Assembly: GCA_022561985.1 (NCBI GenBank)
Contig: JADFQE010000012.1
Location: forward strand, 1-37,288
Length of the DNA stretch: 37,288 nt
Source of the DNA: Chloroflexota bacterium
GTDB taxonomy: Bacteria; Chloroflexota; Dehalococcoidia; Lucifugimonadales; Australimonadaceae
Direction: 5' to 3'
Shown here: positions 26,374 through 33,915 of the stretch, piece by piece
Position numbering within the stretch: the stretch's first letter is position 1
How the letters are laid out: each line of letters begins with the position of its first letter
Notes under the pieces: generated by a model
What the model was told of the DNA's origin: nothing
The model's input: only the letters and a program-made list of their open reading frames with translations
Databases searched by the model: none
Translations under genes and position numbers: made by a program

Positions 26374-27116
26374 GGCGCCACCTCGGACTGGCGCGTGACG
26401 ATCGCGCGGACATCCGCCGGGGTCACGTCCGTCGATCGGCCCGCCAGCGCGACGCGTCCCTCCGCGAGCACGACGATCTGGTCGGCCAGCGCCAGGCCGC
26501 GCTCCATCCCGTGCGTGGTCATGACCACCGCCGCACCGCCGTCGCTGACGCCCCGGACCAGCCGGTCGAGCATCGCCAGTCCGGACACATCAAGCCCCGT
26601 TTCCGGCTCGTCCAGCAGCAGGACCGAGGGGCGGTGCAGCAGCGCCCGCGCGATCGCAAGGCGCTTCTGCATGCCGTTCGACAGCCCGCGGACCCGGCGG
26701 TCCGCCCACGCGCTCCCGCCGACGTCCTCCAGCACCTGGCCGATGCGCGCCCGCGCGTCCGCCACCCCGTAGAGCCGCGCGTAGAAGGCAAGGTTCTCCC
26801 CGGCCGTGAGGTCGTCGTAGAGCAGCGGCTGGTGGCCGACGTAGCCCACGATGGAGCGCAGCCGCGCCGCGTCCTTGGCGCGGTCGAAGCCGCCGACCAC
26901 GACGGTGCCGGCATCAGGCCGCGCGAGGGAGGCGATGACGCGCAGCAGCGTGCTCTTGCCGGCGCCGTTGTGGCCGAGCACCGCGAGGGTCTGGCCCCAC
27001 GCGACGCGCAGATCGACGTCGATCAGCGCCCGCGTCGTGCCGAAGGTCTTCGAGAGTCCGGAAACCGCGATGGCCATCGCGGGGCCGGCGGCAGCGGCCG
27101 GTGGTGTCTCTTGCAT
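26370..27116 (-). CDS. ccmA: Heme ABC exporter ATP-binding protein CcmA
   Basis: 248 residues if begun at the ATG at 27116; the ATG at 27077 gives 235 and would also fit, and the tracked 27224 start adds unlikely sequence. ABC ATPase motifs are complete: Walker A LGHNGAGKST, Q-loop YVGHQPLLYDDLTAGENL, signature LSNGMQKRLAIARALL, Walker B VLLLDEPETGLD and switch His VMTTHG. It is the first gene of ccmABCD and powers the CcmAB step of cytochrome c maturation. It is divergent from the molybdoprotein gene, 135 bp away. Confidence 0.9.
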   Translation of the reverse strand: MQETPPAAAAGPAMAIAVSGLSKTFGTTRALIDVDLRVAWGQTLAVLGHNGAGKSTLLRVIASLARPDAGTVVVGGFDRAKDAARLRSIVGYVGHQPLLYDDLTAGENLAFYARLYGVADARARIGQVLEDVGGSAWADRRVRGLSNGMQKRLAIARALLHRPSVLLLDEPETGLDVSGLAMLDRLVRGVSDGGAAVVMTTHGMERGLALADQIVVLAEGRVALAGRSTDVTPADVRAIVTRQSEVAP

Positions 27117-27251
27117 GAGCGGTGTGGTCCTGCAGGCGTGCGCCTGGCTTGGCGCCGCCCGCATAGTGTAGCGTGGAACCACGTCCAGCCGGTGCTCATC
27201 GGCCGCATGCCCCGCTGGCAGCATGCCCCACCATCGTACGGAGGAACCCCC

Positions 27252-27872
27252 GTGGAGTTACTGAGACAGATCGGGAACGCGCTCGGCATGCGCAACATCC
27301 CCGAGGGCATGGAGGACCGCGTGCCACCGGGGCAGTACGTCACGCCCAAGATGCCCGTGATGAACATGGGCTTCGTCCCCAAGGTGCCGGTCGAGACCTG
27401 GACGCTCCAAGTCTTCGGCCAGGTCGAGGAGCCGGTGGAGCTGGACTGGGAGGGGTTCTTGGCCCTCGCGCAGCAGACCGAGACCGTCGACTTCCACTGT
27501 GTCACGCAGTGGAGCCGGCTGAATGTCGGCTGGGAGGGCGTGCCGGCCGGCGTCGTGCTCGACCTCGCGCGGCCGAAGCCGGATGCGCGGTTCGTGATGC
27601 TGCACTGCGCCGACGGCTACACGACGAACCTCGCCCTCGACGCGGTGCGCGCCCCGGACGCGCTGTTCGCGCACCGGCGGGACGGCGCGCCGCTGGAGGC
27701 CGCGCACGGCGCACCCGTCCGGCTGGTGGTGCCGGCACGCTACGGCTGGAAGAGCGCCAAGTGGGTGACGGGCGTGGAGCTGCTGACGGACGACGCGCCA
27801 GGCTTCTGGGAGCAGAACGGCTACCACATGCGCGGCGACCCGTGGGCCGAAGAGCGCTTCGCAAGGGCATAG
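27252..27872 (+). CDS. Molybdopterin-dependent oxidoreductase, sulfite-oxidase fold
   Basis: 206 residues from GTG at 27252 with GGAGGAA just upstream; the tracked ORF extends falsely to 26511. It has the sulfite-oxidase Mo-cofactor domain: VETWTLQVFGQVEEPVELDWEGFLAL, VDFHCVTQWSRLNVGWEGVP with the Mo-ligating Cys, MLHCADGYTTNLAL, and VRLVVPARYGWKSAKWVTGVELL near the end. There is no signal peptide, heme or dimerisation domain, so it looks cytoplasmic and minimal. The substrate is unknown. Its TAG stop falls in the loop of a REP hairpin (27862). Confidence 0.85.
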   Translation: MELLRQIGNALGMRNIPEGMEDRVPPGQYVTPKMPVMNMGFVPKVPVETWTLQVFGQVEEPVELDWEGFLALAQQTETVDFHCVTQWSRLNVGWEGVPAGVVLDLARPKPDARFVMLHCADGYTTNLALDAVRAPDALFAHRRDGAPLEAAHGAPVRLVVPARYGWKSAKWVTGVELLTDDAPGFWEQNGYHMRGDPWAEERFARA

Positions 27873-28007
27873 CCCTTGACCCACTCGCCAGCTTGGAACG
27901 ACGGTTGTTCACGGGCGCGGCTGAGCGCTGGCCGGGATGCTGTTGGACGGCGACGGCACGCCACCATGAGCGGTGCTACCCGATGTGGGTGCGGGGCGGC
28001 GCCCTGC
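27862..28007 (+). repeat. REPIN-like inverted-pair element, copy A (146 bp)
   Basis: It starts CAAGGGCATAGCCCTTGACC-CAC and ends GTGGGTGCGGGGCGGCGCCC-TGC: two hairpin-bearing modules in inverted orientation. The ~100-bp interior is nearly identical to copy B at 29028 (same GAGCGCTGGCCGGGATGCTG and CACGCCACCATGAGCGGTGC segments). It covers the end of the molybdoprotein gene and abuts the anti-sigma stop. Confidence 0.85.
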
Positions 28008-28301
28008 CTAGCTAGCCGGGGGGTGGTCGGACTCGGCGGCGATCTGCGCACGGATGCGCTCACGCAGCTCCGGCGGGGCGGTCTTGGGCTCCAGGTCCTG
28101 CAGCGTCCTGACCGTTGCCTTGAACGTGGCGACGTAAGGGGGGCAGTCGGGGCAGTCGCGGACGTGGGCGTCGAACTTCTCTGCGTCGCGCTCGGAGAGC
28201 TCTTCGTCGACGTAGTCCGAGCAGTTCGCGAGCACGTCGCGACAGTCGAACTCGTCCTTCCCGACGAGCCTCCGAAACCAGCCGAAGGGACCTCTACTCA
28301 T
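28008..28301 (-). CDS. zf-HC2 anti-sigma factor
   Basis: 97 residues from the ATG at 28301 (MSRGPFGWFRRL). The zinc-binding anti-sigma signature is DVLANCSDYVDEELSERDAEKFDAHVRDCPDCPPY, with the HxxxCxxC motif (HVRDCPDC). A short helical C-terminus follows. No transmembrane helix is present, so it is a cytoplasmic sensor of the ZAS type. It is divergent from the ECF sigma gene 208 bp away, its likely partner. The stop codon is directly at the end of repeat copy A. Confidence 0.8.
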   Translation of the reverse strand: MSRGPFGWFRRLVGKDEFDCRDVLANCSDYVDEELSERDAEKFDAHVRDCPDCPPYVATFKATVRTLQDLEPKTAPPELRERIRAQIAAESDHPPAS

Positions 28302-28353
28302 AGCTCTCACGGTGCGCCTCCGCATCGGCCGACCGTCAACGCGTGTCCCTCAT

Positions 28354-28376
28354 GTGGGTCCAGGGCTGTGCCCTGG
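28354..28376. repeat. Solo REP-like module between anti-sigma and sigma genes
   Basis: GTGGGTCCAGGGCTGTGCCC (then TGG), preceded by CGTGTCCCTCAT, closely matches the module ending R2 (24666). It lies in the divergent promoter region, unlike most copies, which sit at gene 3' ends. Confidence 0.7.
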
Positions 28377-28508
28377 GTGCGCAACGGTACGGCATCGCCG
28401 AACTCAACGGCACCCGGTAGAATACGGGCGTCGACTCCACGAACAGTGATTCGATGCCGCCAGCGCCACGGAAGGTGCATGCGGCCCAGCCTATCCCCGG
28501 GTGGCTCT

Positions 28509-29045
28509 GTGAACGACGAAACGTTCAGCTCCATCGTGGAGCAGTACACCAGCTACGCCTACAACATCGCGTACCGGATGATGCACGATCCGGCCGATGC
28601 GGACGACGTGGTCCAGGACGCCTTCCTGTCGGCCTACCGGGCGCGCGAGCGGTTCCGTGGCGACGCGCAGGTGACGACGTGGCTGTACCGCATCGTCGTG
28701 AACGCCGCCCTCCAGAAGATACGCAAGGAGCGCAAGCCGCAGCGCATGGCCCAGGCGTCCGTCGACGACGTCGAGATCCGCGATTGGAGCCCCGGCCCCG
28801 AGTCGCAGACGCTCAACGAGGAGCTGCGCGAGAAGCTCGAGGAGGCGATCGGCGAGCTGTCCGAGGACTTGCGAACGGCGGTCGTCCTCCGCGACGTGCA
28901 GCAGCTCACGACCGAGGAGGCCGCAACCATCGTCGGCATCAGCGTCCCCGCCTTCAAGGCGCGCCTCCACCGCGGCCGCGTCAACCTCCGCGAGCAGCTC
29001 GACACCTACGTCCACCAAGGCCAAGGGCAAGGGCACAGCCCTTGA
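28509..29045 (+). CDS. ECF-family RNA polymerase sigma factor
   Basis: 178 residues from GTG at 28509; an in-frame ATG at 28479 with GGAAGG is an alternative that adds 10 residues. Region 2 is YNIAYRMMHDPADADDVVQDAFLSAYRARERFRGDAQVTTWLYRIVVNAALQKIRK. Region 4 is ELSEDLRTAVVLRDVQQLTTEEAATIVGISVPAFKARLHRGRVNLRE. A TAGAAT -10-like box lies at 28418. It is presumably held inactive by the divergent zf-HC2 protein. Its tail (QGQGQGHSP) and stop are encoded by repeat copy B. Confidence 0.9.
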   Translation: MNDETFSSIVEQYTSYAYNIAYRMMHDPADADDVVQDAFLSAYRARERFRGDAQVTTWLYRIVVNAALQKIRKERKPQRMAQASVDDVEIRDWSPGPESQTLNEELREKLEEAIGELSEDLRTAVVLRDVQQLTTEEAATIVGISVPAFKARLHRGRVNLREQLDTYVHQGQGQGHSP

Positions 29046-29173
29046 CCCACTCGCCGGCTGAGAACGGCGGTTGTTCACGGGCGCGGCTGAGCGCTGGCCG
29101 GGATGCTGTTGGACGGCGACGGCACGCCACCATGAGCGGTGCTACCTGATGTGGGTGCAGGGCTGCGCCCTGC
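29028..29173 (+). repeat. REPIN-like inverted-pair element, copy B (146 bp)
   Basis: It begins CAAGGGCACAGCCCTTGACC-CAC and ends GTGGGTGCAGGGCTGCGCCC-TGC, with the same length and orientation as copy A and only a handful of interior differences. It begins inside the sigma gene's final codons and its last base is the last base of the korB stop codon. Copies A and B flank the sigma/anti-sigma pair as direct repeats ~1.02 kb apart. Confidence 0.85.
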
Positions 29174-30039
29174 TAGAGGTCGTAGGCGGCTAGGAGGGTG
29201 GCGGTGTCCTTCTGGGATGCGCGCTTGTTGAGCTCGTCGGCGCCTGCGTCGAAGGACGGCCGGGACTTGTCCTGGTAGATCAGGCCCAGCGGCACGCCGC
29301 CTTGCTCGATGATCCCGCGGGCCTGGGCGCGGTCCGACGGGTCGTGGTCGGCGGGGATCGTCCATGCGGAGGGGTCGATGCCCTTCTTCTTGTTGCCCTT
29401 GAGGACCTCGAAGGTATCGTTGTAGGTCGTGCAGGGCGACTGGACGTGGACGATGGAGAAGCCCTGGTGCTCCATGCCGTCGAAGATCAGCTTCGCGAGG
29501 TCGCGCGGCTTGACGGAGTAGCTGGACGCGATGTACGTCACGCCGAGGGTGAGGTAGAGCGCCAGCGGGTCGATGGGCGTCTCGAGCTTCCCGTAGGGCG
29601 TCGAGCTCGTGACCGTTCCCTGGACGGTGGTCGGTGACGCCTGGCCCTTGGTGAGGCCGTAGACGCTGTTGTCCATGATCACGGTGCAGATGTTCAGGTT
29701 GCGGGCGGCTTGGGGCCCGATGTGCTCGGCGCCGATGCCGAGGAAGTCGCCGTCGCCGGCCACCGTCACCACGTTGAGCTCAGGCCGGGCCATCTTCACG
29801 CCGAGCGCGAGGGGCAGCGAGCGGCCGTGGATGCCGTGGAAGCCGTAGGGCTGGTCGCCCTCCAGCAGGTGCACGAGGTTGCCGGAGCAGCCGATGCCGG
29901 CGACCACGACGTTGTTGGCCATGGGCGTCTCGTACTTGACGTTCCATTCCGTCATGGCCAACTCAAGCGCGCGCCGCACGCCGAAGTCGCCGCAGCCGGG
30001 GCACCATGTGAAGTCGTATTCGGGGTTGTTCGCGCTCAT
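29173..30039 (-). CDS. korB: 2-oxoacid:ferredoxin oxidoreductase, beta subunit (KorB-like)
   Basis: 288 residues from the ATG at 30039. It binds thiamine diphosphate: VVTVAGDGDFLGIGAEHIGPQAARNLNICTVIMDNSVYGLTKGQ. The [4Fe-4S] cysteines are those of the family: WCPGCGD, GIGCSGN and QSPCTTYND. It oxidatively decarboxylates a 2-oxoacid (most likely 2-oxoglutarate) to the CoA thioester and reduced ferredoxin, or the reverse. Its ATG overlaps the korA TGA by 4 bp. The specificity (Kor versus pyruvate or branched-chain enzyme) is inferred from the subunit type. Confidence 0.88.
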   Translation of the reverse strand: MSANNPEYDFTWCPGCGDFGVRRALELAMTEWNVKYETPMANNVVVAGIGCSGNLVHLLEGDQPYGFHGIHGRSLPLALGVKMARPELNVVTVAGDGDFLGIGAEHIGPQAARNLNICTVIMDNSVYGLTKGQASPTTVQGTVTSSTPYGKLETPIDPLALYLTLGVTYIASSYSVKPRDLAKLIFDGMEHQGFSIVHVQSPCTTYNDTFEVLKGNKKKGIDPSAWTIPADHDPSDRAQARGIIEQGGVPLGLIYQDKSRPSFDAGADELNKRASQKDTATLLAAYDL

Positions 30040-31766
30040 GCCTTCACCGCTTGGGGGGTCTTGGATGCCGAGGCGATCATGGACCTGATCCGCTCGCTCA
30101 GCTTGCCTGCCTTGAAGGGCAGACCGGTGTATTGGGTGATGGGCTCCGCGTTGACGCGCAGCGACCGGAGCACGCTGGCGAACTGGCCCTGGTAGTTGAG
30201 CTCCGGCACGATCACGAGGTCCTTGGCTTGGAGCTCCTCCAGGAGCTTGGGGGGCAGTGGGTTCAGGAACATCGTGTAGAACCAGCCGATGTCCACGCCG
30301 TCTTCCCGCAGCAGCTCGTAGGCCTCGCGGACGGAGCCCTTGGAGCCTCCCCAGGGCATGACGGCGATCTTGGCGGCCGGCCGCTCGCTCTCGAACGTCC
30401 CGTCCTCCAGCAGCTTCATCTTGCTGAACCGGCGCTCCGTCATCTGCACGTGCCGGGCAGGCAGGTGCGTCGTGTCGCCGTAGGGGTCGTGCTCGCTCCC
30501 GTTCGCGGTATACGCGCCTGCGTGCCCGGGCACCGGCATCGGCGAGAGCTCCCACCCGTCGTAGCGCAGATAGCCGTTCTCGCCGCCGCCCTCCCCTCCA
30601 CTGTAGGTGAGGCGGCTCTCGACCGGCGTCGCGTCCAGGTCCGGCTTGGGTATGTTCTGCGCGCGCTCGGCCAGCGTGTGCTCGCTGAGGAGGACCACCG
30701 GGCACTGCGCGCGCTCGGCCCAGTTGAAGGCGGCGACGGTCGCGTAGAAGCACTCCTCGACGGTCCCCGGTGCGATGACGGGCAGACGCGAGTCGCCGTG
30801 GGCGGGGGTGAGCGCTGCGAGGAGGTCGGACTGCTCCGTCTTGGTCGGCAACCCCGTGGCGGGACCGCCGCGCTGGACGTTGACGATGACGCACGGCAGC
30901 TCCGCCATCCAGGCGAGCCCGATGCCCTCGGTCATGAGCGTGAAGCCCGGTCCCGAGGTGGCGGTCATCGCCTTCTTCCCCGCGAAGCTGGCGCCGAGCA
31001 CGCTCGTGATGGACTCGATCTCGGAGCTTGCCTGATACGCGAACCTGCCGGGGCCCACGAGGTGGCGCTCCATGTAGAGGAGGATCGGCGTGGCGGGCGA
31101 GATGGGGTAGCCCATGTAGAACTCGACGCCCGCGTGCATCGCGCCCAGGGACACGGCGTCGTTGCCCTTGATGAAGAGCTGCTTGTACTCGGGCGGCTCC
31201 GGCTCGCCGAGGTCGCTCACCGGCGCCTCCTCGGCCATGTGGGCGAGGCCAAGGTCGAGGGCCATGTGGTTCGCTTCGACGACCCCCTCGCGGCCCGCGA
31301 ACCGGGCGGAGACGAAGTCCTTGAAGTACTCGACCGGCATGTTCACCAGCCGCGACAGGCCGCCCATCACCACCATGTTGGCGGCGCGGGCCTCGCCGGT
31401 CTGCTTGGCCAGCTCGTCGAAGGGCACGACGATGCAGCGGTGGGCCGTGTCGCTGGCGTCGGGAGTGATGGAGGGGTCGATGAGGATGACGCCGCCCTCG
31501 CGCACGTCGCCGCGGTGCTCCTCGTAGGCGTTGGCGTTGAACGCGACGAGGATGTCGACGGTGTCGCCGGGGCTGAGGACGGGGTAGCGCGAGACGCGGG
31601 CCTGGGTCCAGGTGGGACCGCCGATGATCTGGGAGGGGAAGGTGGCGAAGGTGAGTGCGTGGAAGCCGACGCCGGCGGCCGCTCGGGCCATCATCTCCGC
31701 CGCGGTGACGACGCCCTGGCCGCCCTCACCCGCGAAGCGGACTACGATCTCACTTCGACCGGCCAT
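30036..31766 (-). CDS. korA: 2-oxoacid:ferredoxin oxidoreductase, fused gamma-alpha subunit (KorA-like)
   Basis: 576 residues. The first ~190 are the gamma domain (EIVVRFAGEGGQGVVTAAEMMARAAA, FPSQIIGGPTWTQARVS). The rest is the alpha pyrimidine-binding and core domains (GNDAVSLGAMHAGVEFYMGYPISPATPILLYM, TATSGPGFTLMTEGIGLAWMAELPCVIVNVQRGGPATGLPTKTEQSDLL). The C-terminal part (VIVPELNYQGQFASVLRS) is a typical Kor alpha ending. The gamma-alpha fusion is the usual bacterial two-gene Kor form. It has its own promoter at 31857 and is divergent from citrate synthase. Confidence 0.9.
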   Translation of the reverse strand: MAGRSEIVVRFAGEGGQGVVTAAEMMARAAAGVGFHALTFATFPSQIIGGPTWTQARVSRYPVLSPGDTVDILVAFNANAYEEHRGDVREGGVILIDPSITPDASDTAHRCIVVPFDELAKQTGEARAANMVVMGGLSRLVNMPVEYFKDFVSARFAGREGVVEANHMALDLGLAHMAEEAPVSDLGEPEPPEYKQLFIKGNDAVSLGAMHAGVEFYMGYPISPATPILLYMERHLVGPGRFAYQASSEIESITSVLGASFAGKKAMTATSGPGFTLMTEGIGLAWMAELPCVIVNVQRGGPATGLPTKTEQSDLLAALTPAHGDSRLPVIAPGTVEECFYATVAAFNWAERAQCPVVLLSEHTLAERAQNIPKPDLDATPVESRLTYSGGEGGGENGYLRYDGWELSPMPVPGHAGAYTANGSEHDPYGDTTHLPARHVQMTERRFSKMKLLEDGTFESERPAAKIAVMPWGGSKGSVREAYELLREDGVDIGWFYTMFLNPLPPKLLEELQAKDLVIVPELNYQGQFASVLRSLRVNAEPITQYTGLPFKAGKLSERIRSMIASASKTPQAVKA

Positions 31767-31856
31767 ACGCGGATCCCTCGAAGCTGGTACCCCGTGGTCA
31801 CGATTCAGGCGGGGGTCCGCGCCGGATCGTCCCGCCCTGCATCTCGTGCTTCTTCC

Positions 31857-31886
31857 AGCCTACGCGTCGGGTTCGAGGGGTGTCAA
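31857..31886 (-). promoter_or_regulatory. korAB promoter
   Basis: The minus strand reads TTGACA (31886-31881), an 18-bp spacer, then TAGGCT (31862-31857), about 90 bp upstream of the korA ATG. The sequence just after the -35 (TTGACACCC) is shared with the citrate synthase promoter. Confidence 0.65.
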
Positions 31887-32113
31887 TCGGCCTTTTTGGC
31901 GTTATTGTTCCAAGCAGGTGACCGTTTACCCGCTTAGCGGCCCCATTCCCGGCGGAATCATGCTCGCCCTTGCTGCCACGTGCAGGAACGGGCTTGTGTG
32001 CCCGGGAGTCCTCAACGCCCGCGCCGGACGCGGGGCCTGCGAGCGGCCGCTCGCGTCGTGGCCGCGTGGTGCTTCCGCGGCGCCGTGGGCGGTCCGGAGG
32101 GGGTTGCGCGGCG
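31887..32113. other. Intergenic region between the divergent kor and citrate synthase promoters
   Basis: With both leaders, this is a 639-bp gene-free gap (31767-32405). The short ORFs listed are low-content shadows. A T-rich stretch (GCCTTTTTGGCGTTATTG) lies at 31889-31906 and the remainder is GC-rich without an obvious long inverted repeat. I see no RNA gene in it. Confidence 0.4.
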
Positions 32114-32143
32114 TTGACACCCGAAGCGCCCGGATGGTAGCAT
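32114..32143 (+). promoter_or_regulatory. Citrate synthase promoter with a long leader
   Basis: TTGACA (32114-32119), an 18-bp spacer and TAGCAT (32138-32143) form a good promoter 262 bp before the GTG start. The implied ~255-nt leader contains CCGGAAAACCGG (32185-32196) and other GC-rich self-complementary stretches. Confidence 0.65.
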
Positions 32144-32405
32144 TTTTGAGACCGTTGACTGGGATCTGCGGTTTTTGCGGACACCGGAAAACCGGTAGGC
32201 ATCTGGCGCGGATGTCGCACTCTCGTCACCCTCGGTAGCTTCGTTCCGGCACCATCGATCGTGCCATCATCCGGTCCGGCGCCCGTCGCCAGACGTGCAC
32301 CGGAACCGTTCGAAGCGCATGCCGGAACGCCCAGGCGGACAGGGCGCGGGTGCCCCGGCGGGGCGCGTCTGGCGGTTGGGGGAGCGGTGTGCGGGGGAGA
32401 GCAAG

Positions 32406-33542
32406 GTGACCCAGCAGGTTGAGCTGAAGCGCGGCCTCCGGGACGTCTACTTCGAGACGACCGAGTCGAGCAACGTGATCGGCGACGTCGGCCGGCTGAT
32501 CTACCGCGGCTACGACATCCACGATCTGGCCGAGCACTCCTCCTTCGAAGAGACCGTCTTCCTGATGATGCGTGGGCATCTGCCCAAGCGGTCCGAGCTC
32601 GATCCCTTCGAAGCGAGCCTCCGGGACGCCCGAGCCATCCCGCCGGAGATCGTCGAGGTCATCCGAGCGGTGCGAAGCGCACATCCGATGGATGTCCTCC
32701 GCACCGGGATCTCCGCCCTCTCGGCCTTCGACCCCGATACCGAAGAGGTCACGCACGAGGCGACGCTGCGCAAGGGCATCCGCATCACCGCCAAGGCCCC
32801 CACCATCGTGGCGGCGCACCACCGGATCCGCCACGGCCTCGACCCCATCCCCCCCGATCCCTCCCTCGATCACGCAGGCAACTTCCTCTATATGCTCCTC
32901 GGCGAGAAGCCCGACGAGGACACCACGCGGCTCATGGGCAAGGACCTCATCGTCCACCTGGACCACGGCTCCAACGCCTCATCCTTCGCGGCCCGTGTCG
33001 CGGCGAGCACGCTCACCGACCTGCACGGCGCGATCGTCGCCGGCATCGCCACGCTCAAGGGACCGTTGCACGGCGGCGCCGCCGAGGGCGTGATGAAGAT
33101 GGCGCTCGAGATAGGCGACGTCTCCAACGTGGAGTCGTACCTGGCGGACAAGCACGAGAAGCGCGAGCGGATCATGGGGTTCGGCCATGCCGTCTACCGC
33201 GCCGAGGACCCCCGGGCCCGCCACCTGCGCGAGGGCTCCCGCCTCCTGGCCGAGAAGAAGGGCCAGCCCCAGTGGTTCCAGATCCTGAGCAAGGTCGAGG
33301 AGGAGATGCGTCCCTACGCCGAGCGCGGAATCTGCGTGAACGTGGACTTCTGGTCCGGCTCGGTCTACTACCTGCTCGGCATCCCCGAGGACCTGTTCAT
33401 CTCGATCTTCGCCGTGGCGCGCGTGCCCGGCTACGTCACTCAGGTCCTTGAGCAACAAGACAAGAACATGCTCATCCGGCCGCAGCTGCAGTACGTCGGT
33501 CCGACGGACGTGCAGTACGTGCCCATCGACGAACGGGGCTAG
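32406..33542 (+). CDS. Citrate synthase (short bacterial type; 2-methylcitrate synthase possible)
   Basis: 378 residues from GTG at 32406 with GGGGAGA six bases upstream; the ATG at 32295 would add unrelated sequence. It opens with GLRDVYFETTESSNVIGDVGRLIYRGYDIHDLAEHSSFEET, then RTGISALSAFDP. The catalytic set is complete: LKGPLHGGAAEGVMKM (His), IMGFGHAVYRAEDPRA (His) and CVNVDFWSGSVYYLLGIPEDLFISIF (Asp). It condenses acetyl-CoA with oxaloacetate. Short enzymes of this kind (CitZ/PrpC class) cannot be told from 2-methylcitrate synthases by eye. It is divergent from korAB, giving a small TCA-cycle cluster. Confidence 0.92.
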   Translation: MTQQVELKRGLRDVYFETTESSNVIGDVGRLIYRGYDIHDLAEHSSFEETVFLMMRGHLPKRSELDPFEASLRDARAIPPEIVEVIRAVRSAHPMDVLRTGISALSAFDPDTEEVTHEATLRKGIRITAKAPTIVAAHHRIRHGLDPIPPDPSLDHAGNFLYMLLGEKPDEDTTRLMGKDLIVHLDHGSNASSFAARVAASTLTDLHGAIVAGIATLKGPLHGGAAEGVMKMALEIGDVSNVESYLADKHEKRERIMGFGHAVYRAEDPRARHLREGSRLLAEKKGQPQWFQILSKVEEEMRPYAERGICVNVDFWSGSVYYLLGIPEDLFISIFAVARVPGYVTQVLEQQDKNMLIRPQLQYVGPTDVQYVPIDERG

Positions 33543-33579
33543 TCCCTCAACGCTCACTCGGAAGGGGAGATTCGAGTTC

Positions 33580-33774
33580 ATGATGCAGCAAGAAACCGAG
33601 GCCGTGCAGTATGCCGAGTCCGATTGCAGTCACCACTGGGTGATCGATAGCCCCAACGGTCCCACGAGCACGGGGACGTGCCGCGCGTGCGGCGAGATAC
33701 GCGAATTCAAGAACTCTGTCCAGATCACGAGCTGGGAGTCCGAGGGGAACCACGTCAACCGCACCCGCACTTAA
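33580..33774 (+). CDS. Small conserved Cys/His (zinc-binding) protein
   Basis: 64 residues with GGGGAGA nine bases before the ATG. The core CSHHWVIDSPNGPTSTGTCR-ACGEIREFKNS has the pattern CxxHW...P.GP.S.G.CxxCG..+.F.N, a short family I recognise from many Gram-positive and Chloroflexota-type genomes without a known function. The Cys/His arrangement suggests one structural zinc. It lies 37 bp after citrate synthase and directly before a terminator, so it is likely cotranscribed with it. Confidence 0.7.
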   Translation: MMQQETEAVQYAESDCSHHWVIDSPNGPTSTGTCRACGEIREFKNSVQITSWESEGNHVNRTRT

Positions 33775-33801
33775 AGCCCCCCCAAGCGAAGAGCGAGATT
33801 C

Positions 33802-33838
33802 AAGAGAGACCGCCCGAGAACGAGGGCGGTCTCTCTTT
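33802..33838 (+). terminator. Rho-independent terminator of the citrate synthase transcript
   Basis: AAGAGAGACCGCCC pairs with GGGCGGTCTCTCTT across an 8-nt loop (GAGAACGA), ending in TTT. The stem is 14 bp and perfect. Confidence 0.88.
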
Positions 33839-33915
33839 CGCCCTTTTCCGTGAGGTCGATTGCTCTAGACTGGTGCCGACGGGGCGGCATCGACGGGGGC
33901 ATCATCGACGTGGGC

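Noticed and set aside
24983-26413. A 476-residue ORF suggesting a CcmB-CcmC fusion
   Set aside because: The upstream part is ccmB read in the wrong frame; ccmC starts at the GTG at 25702 with a GTGA overlap.
30051-31937. A 628-residue plus-strand ORF opposite korA
   Set aside because: Shadow of korA; no motifs.
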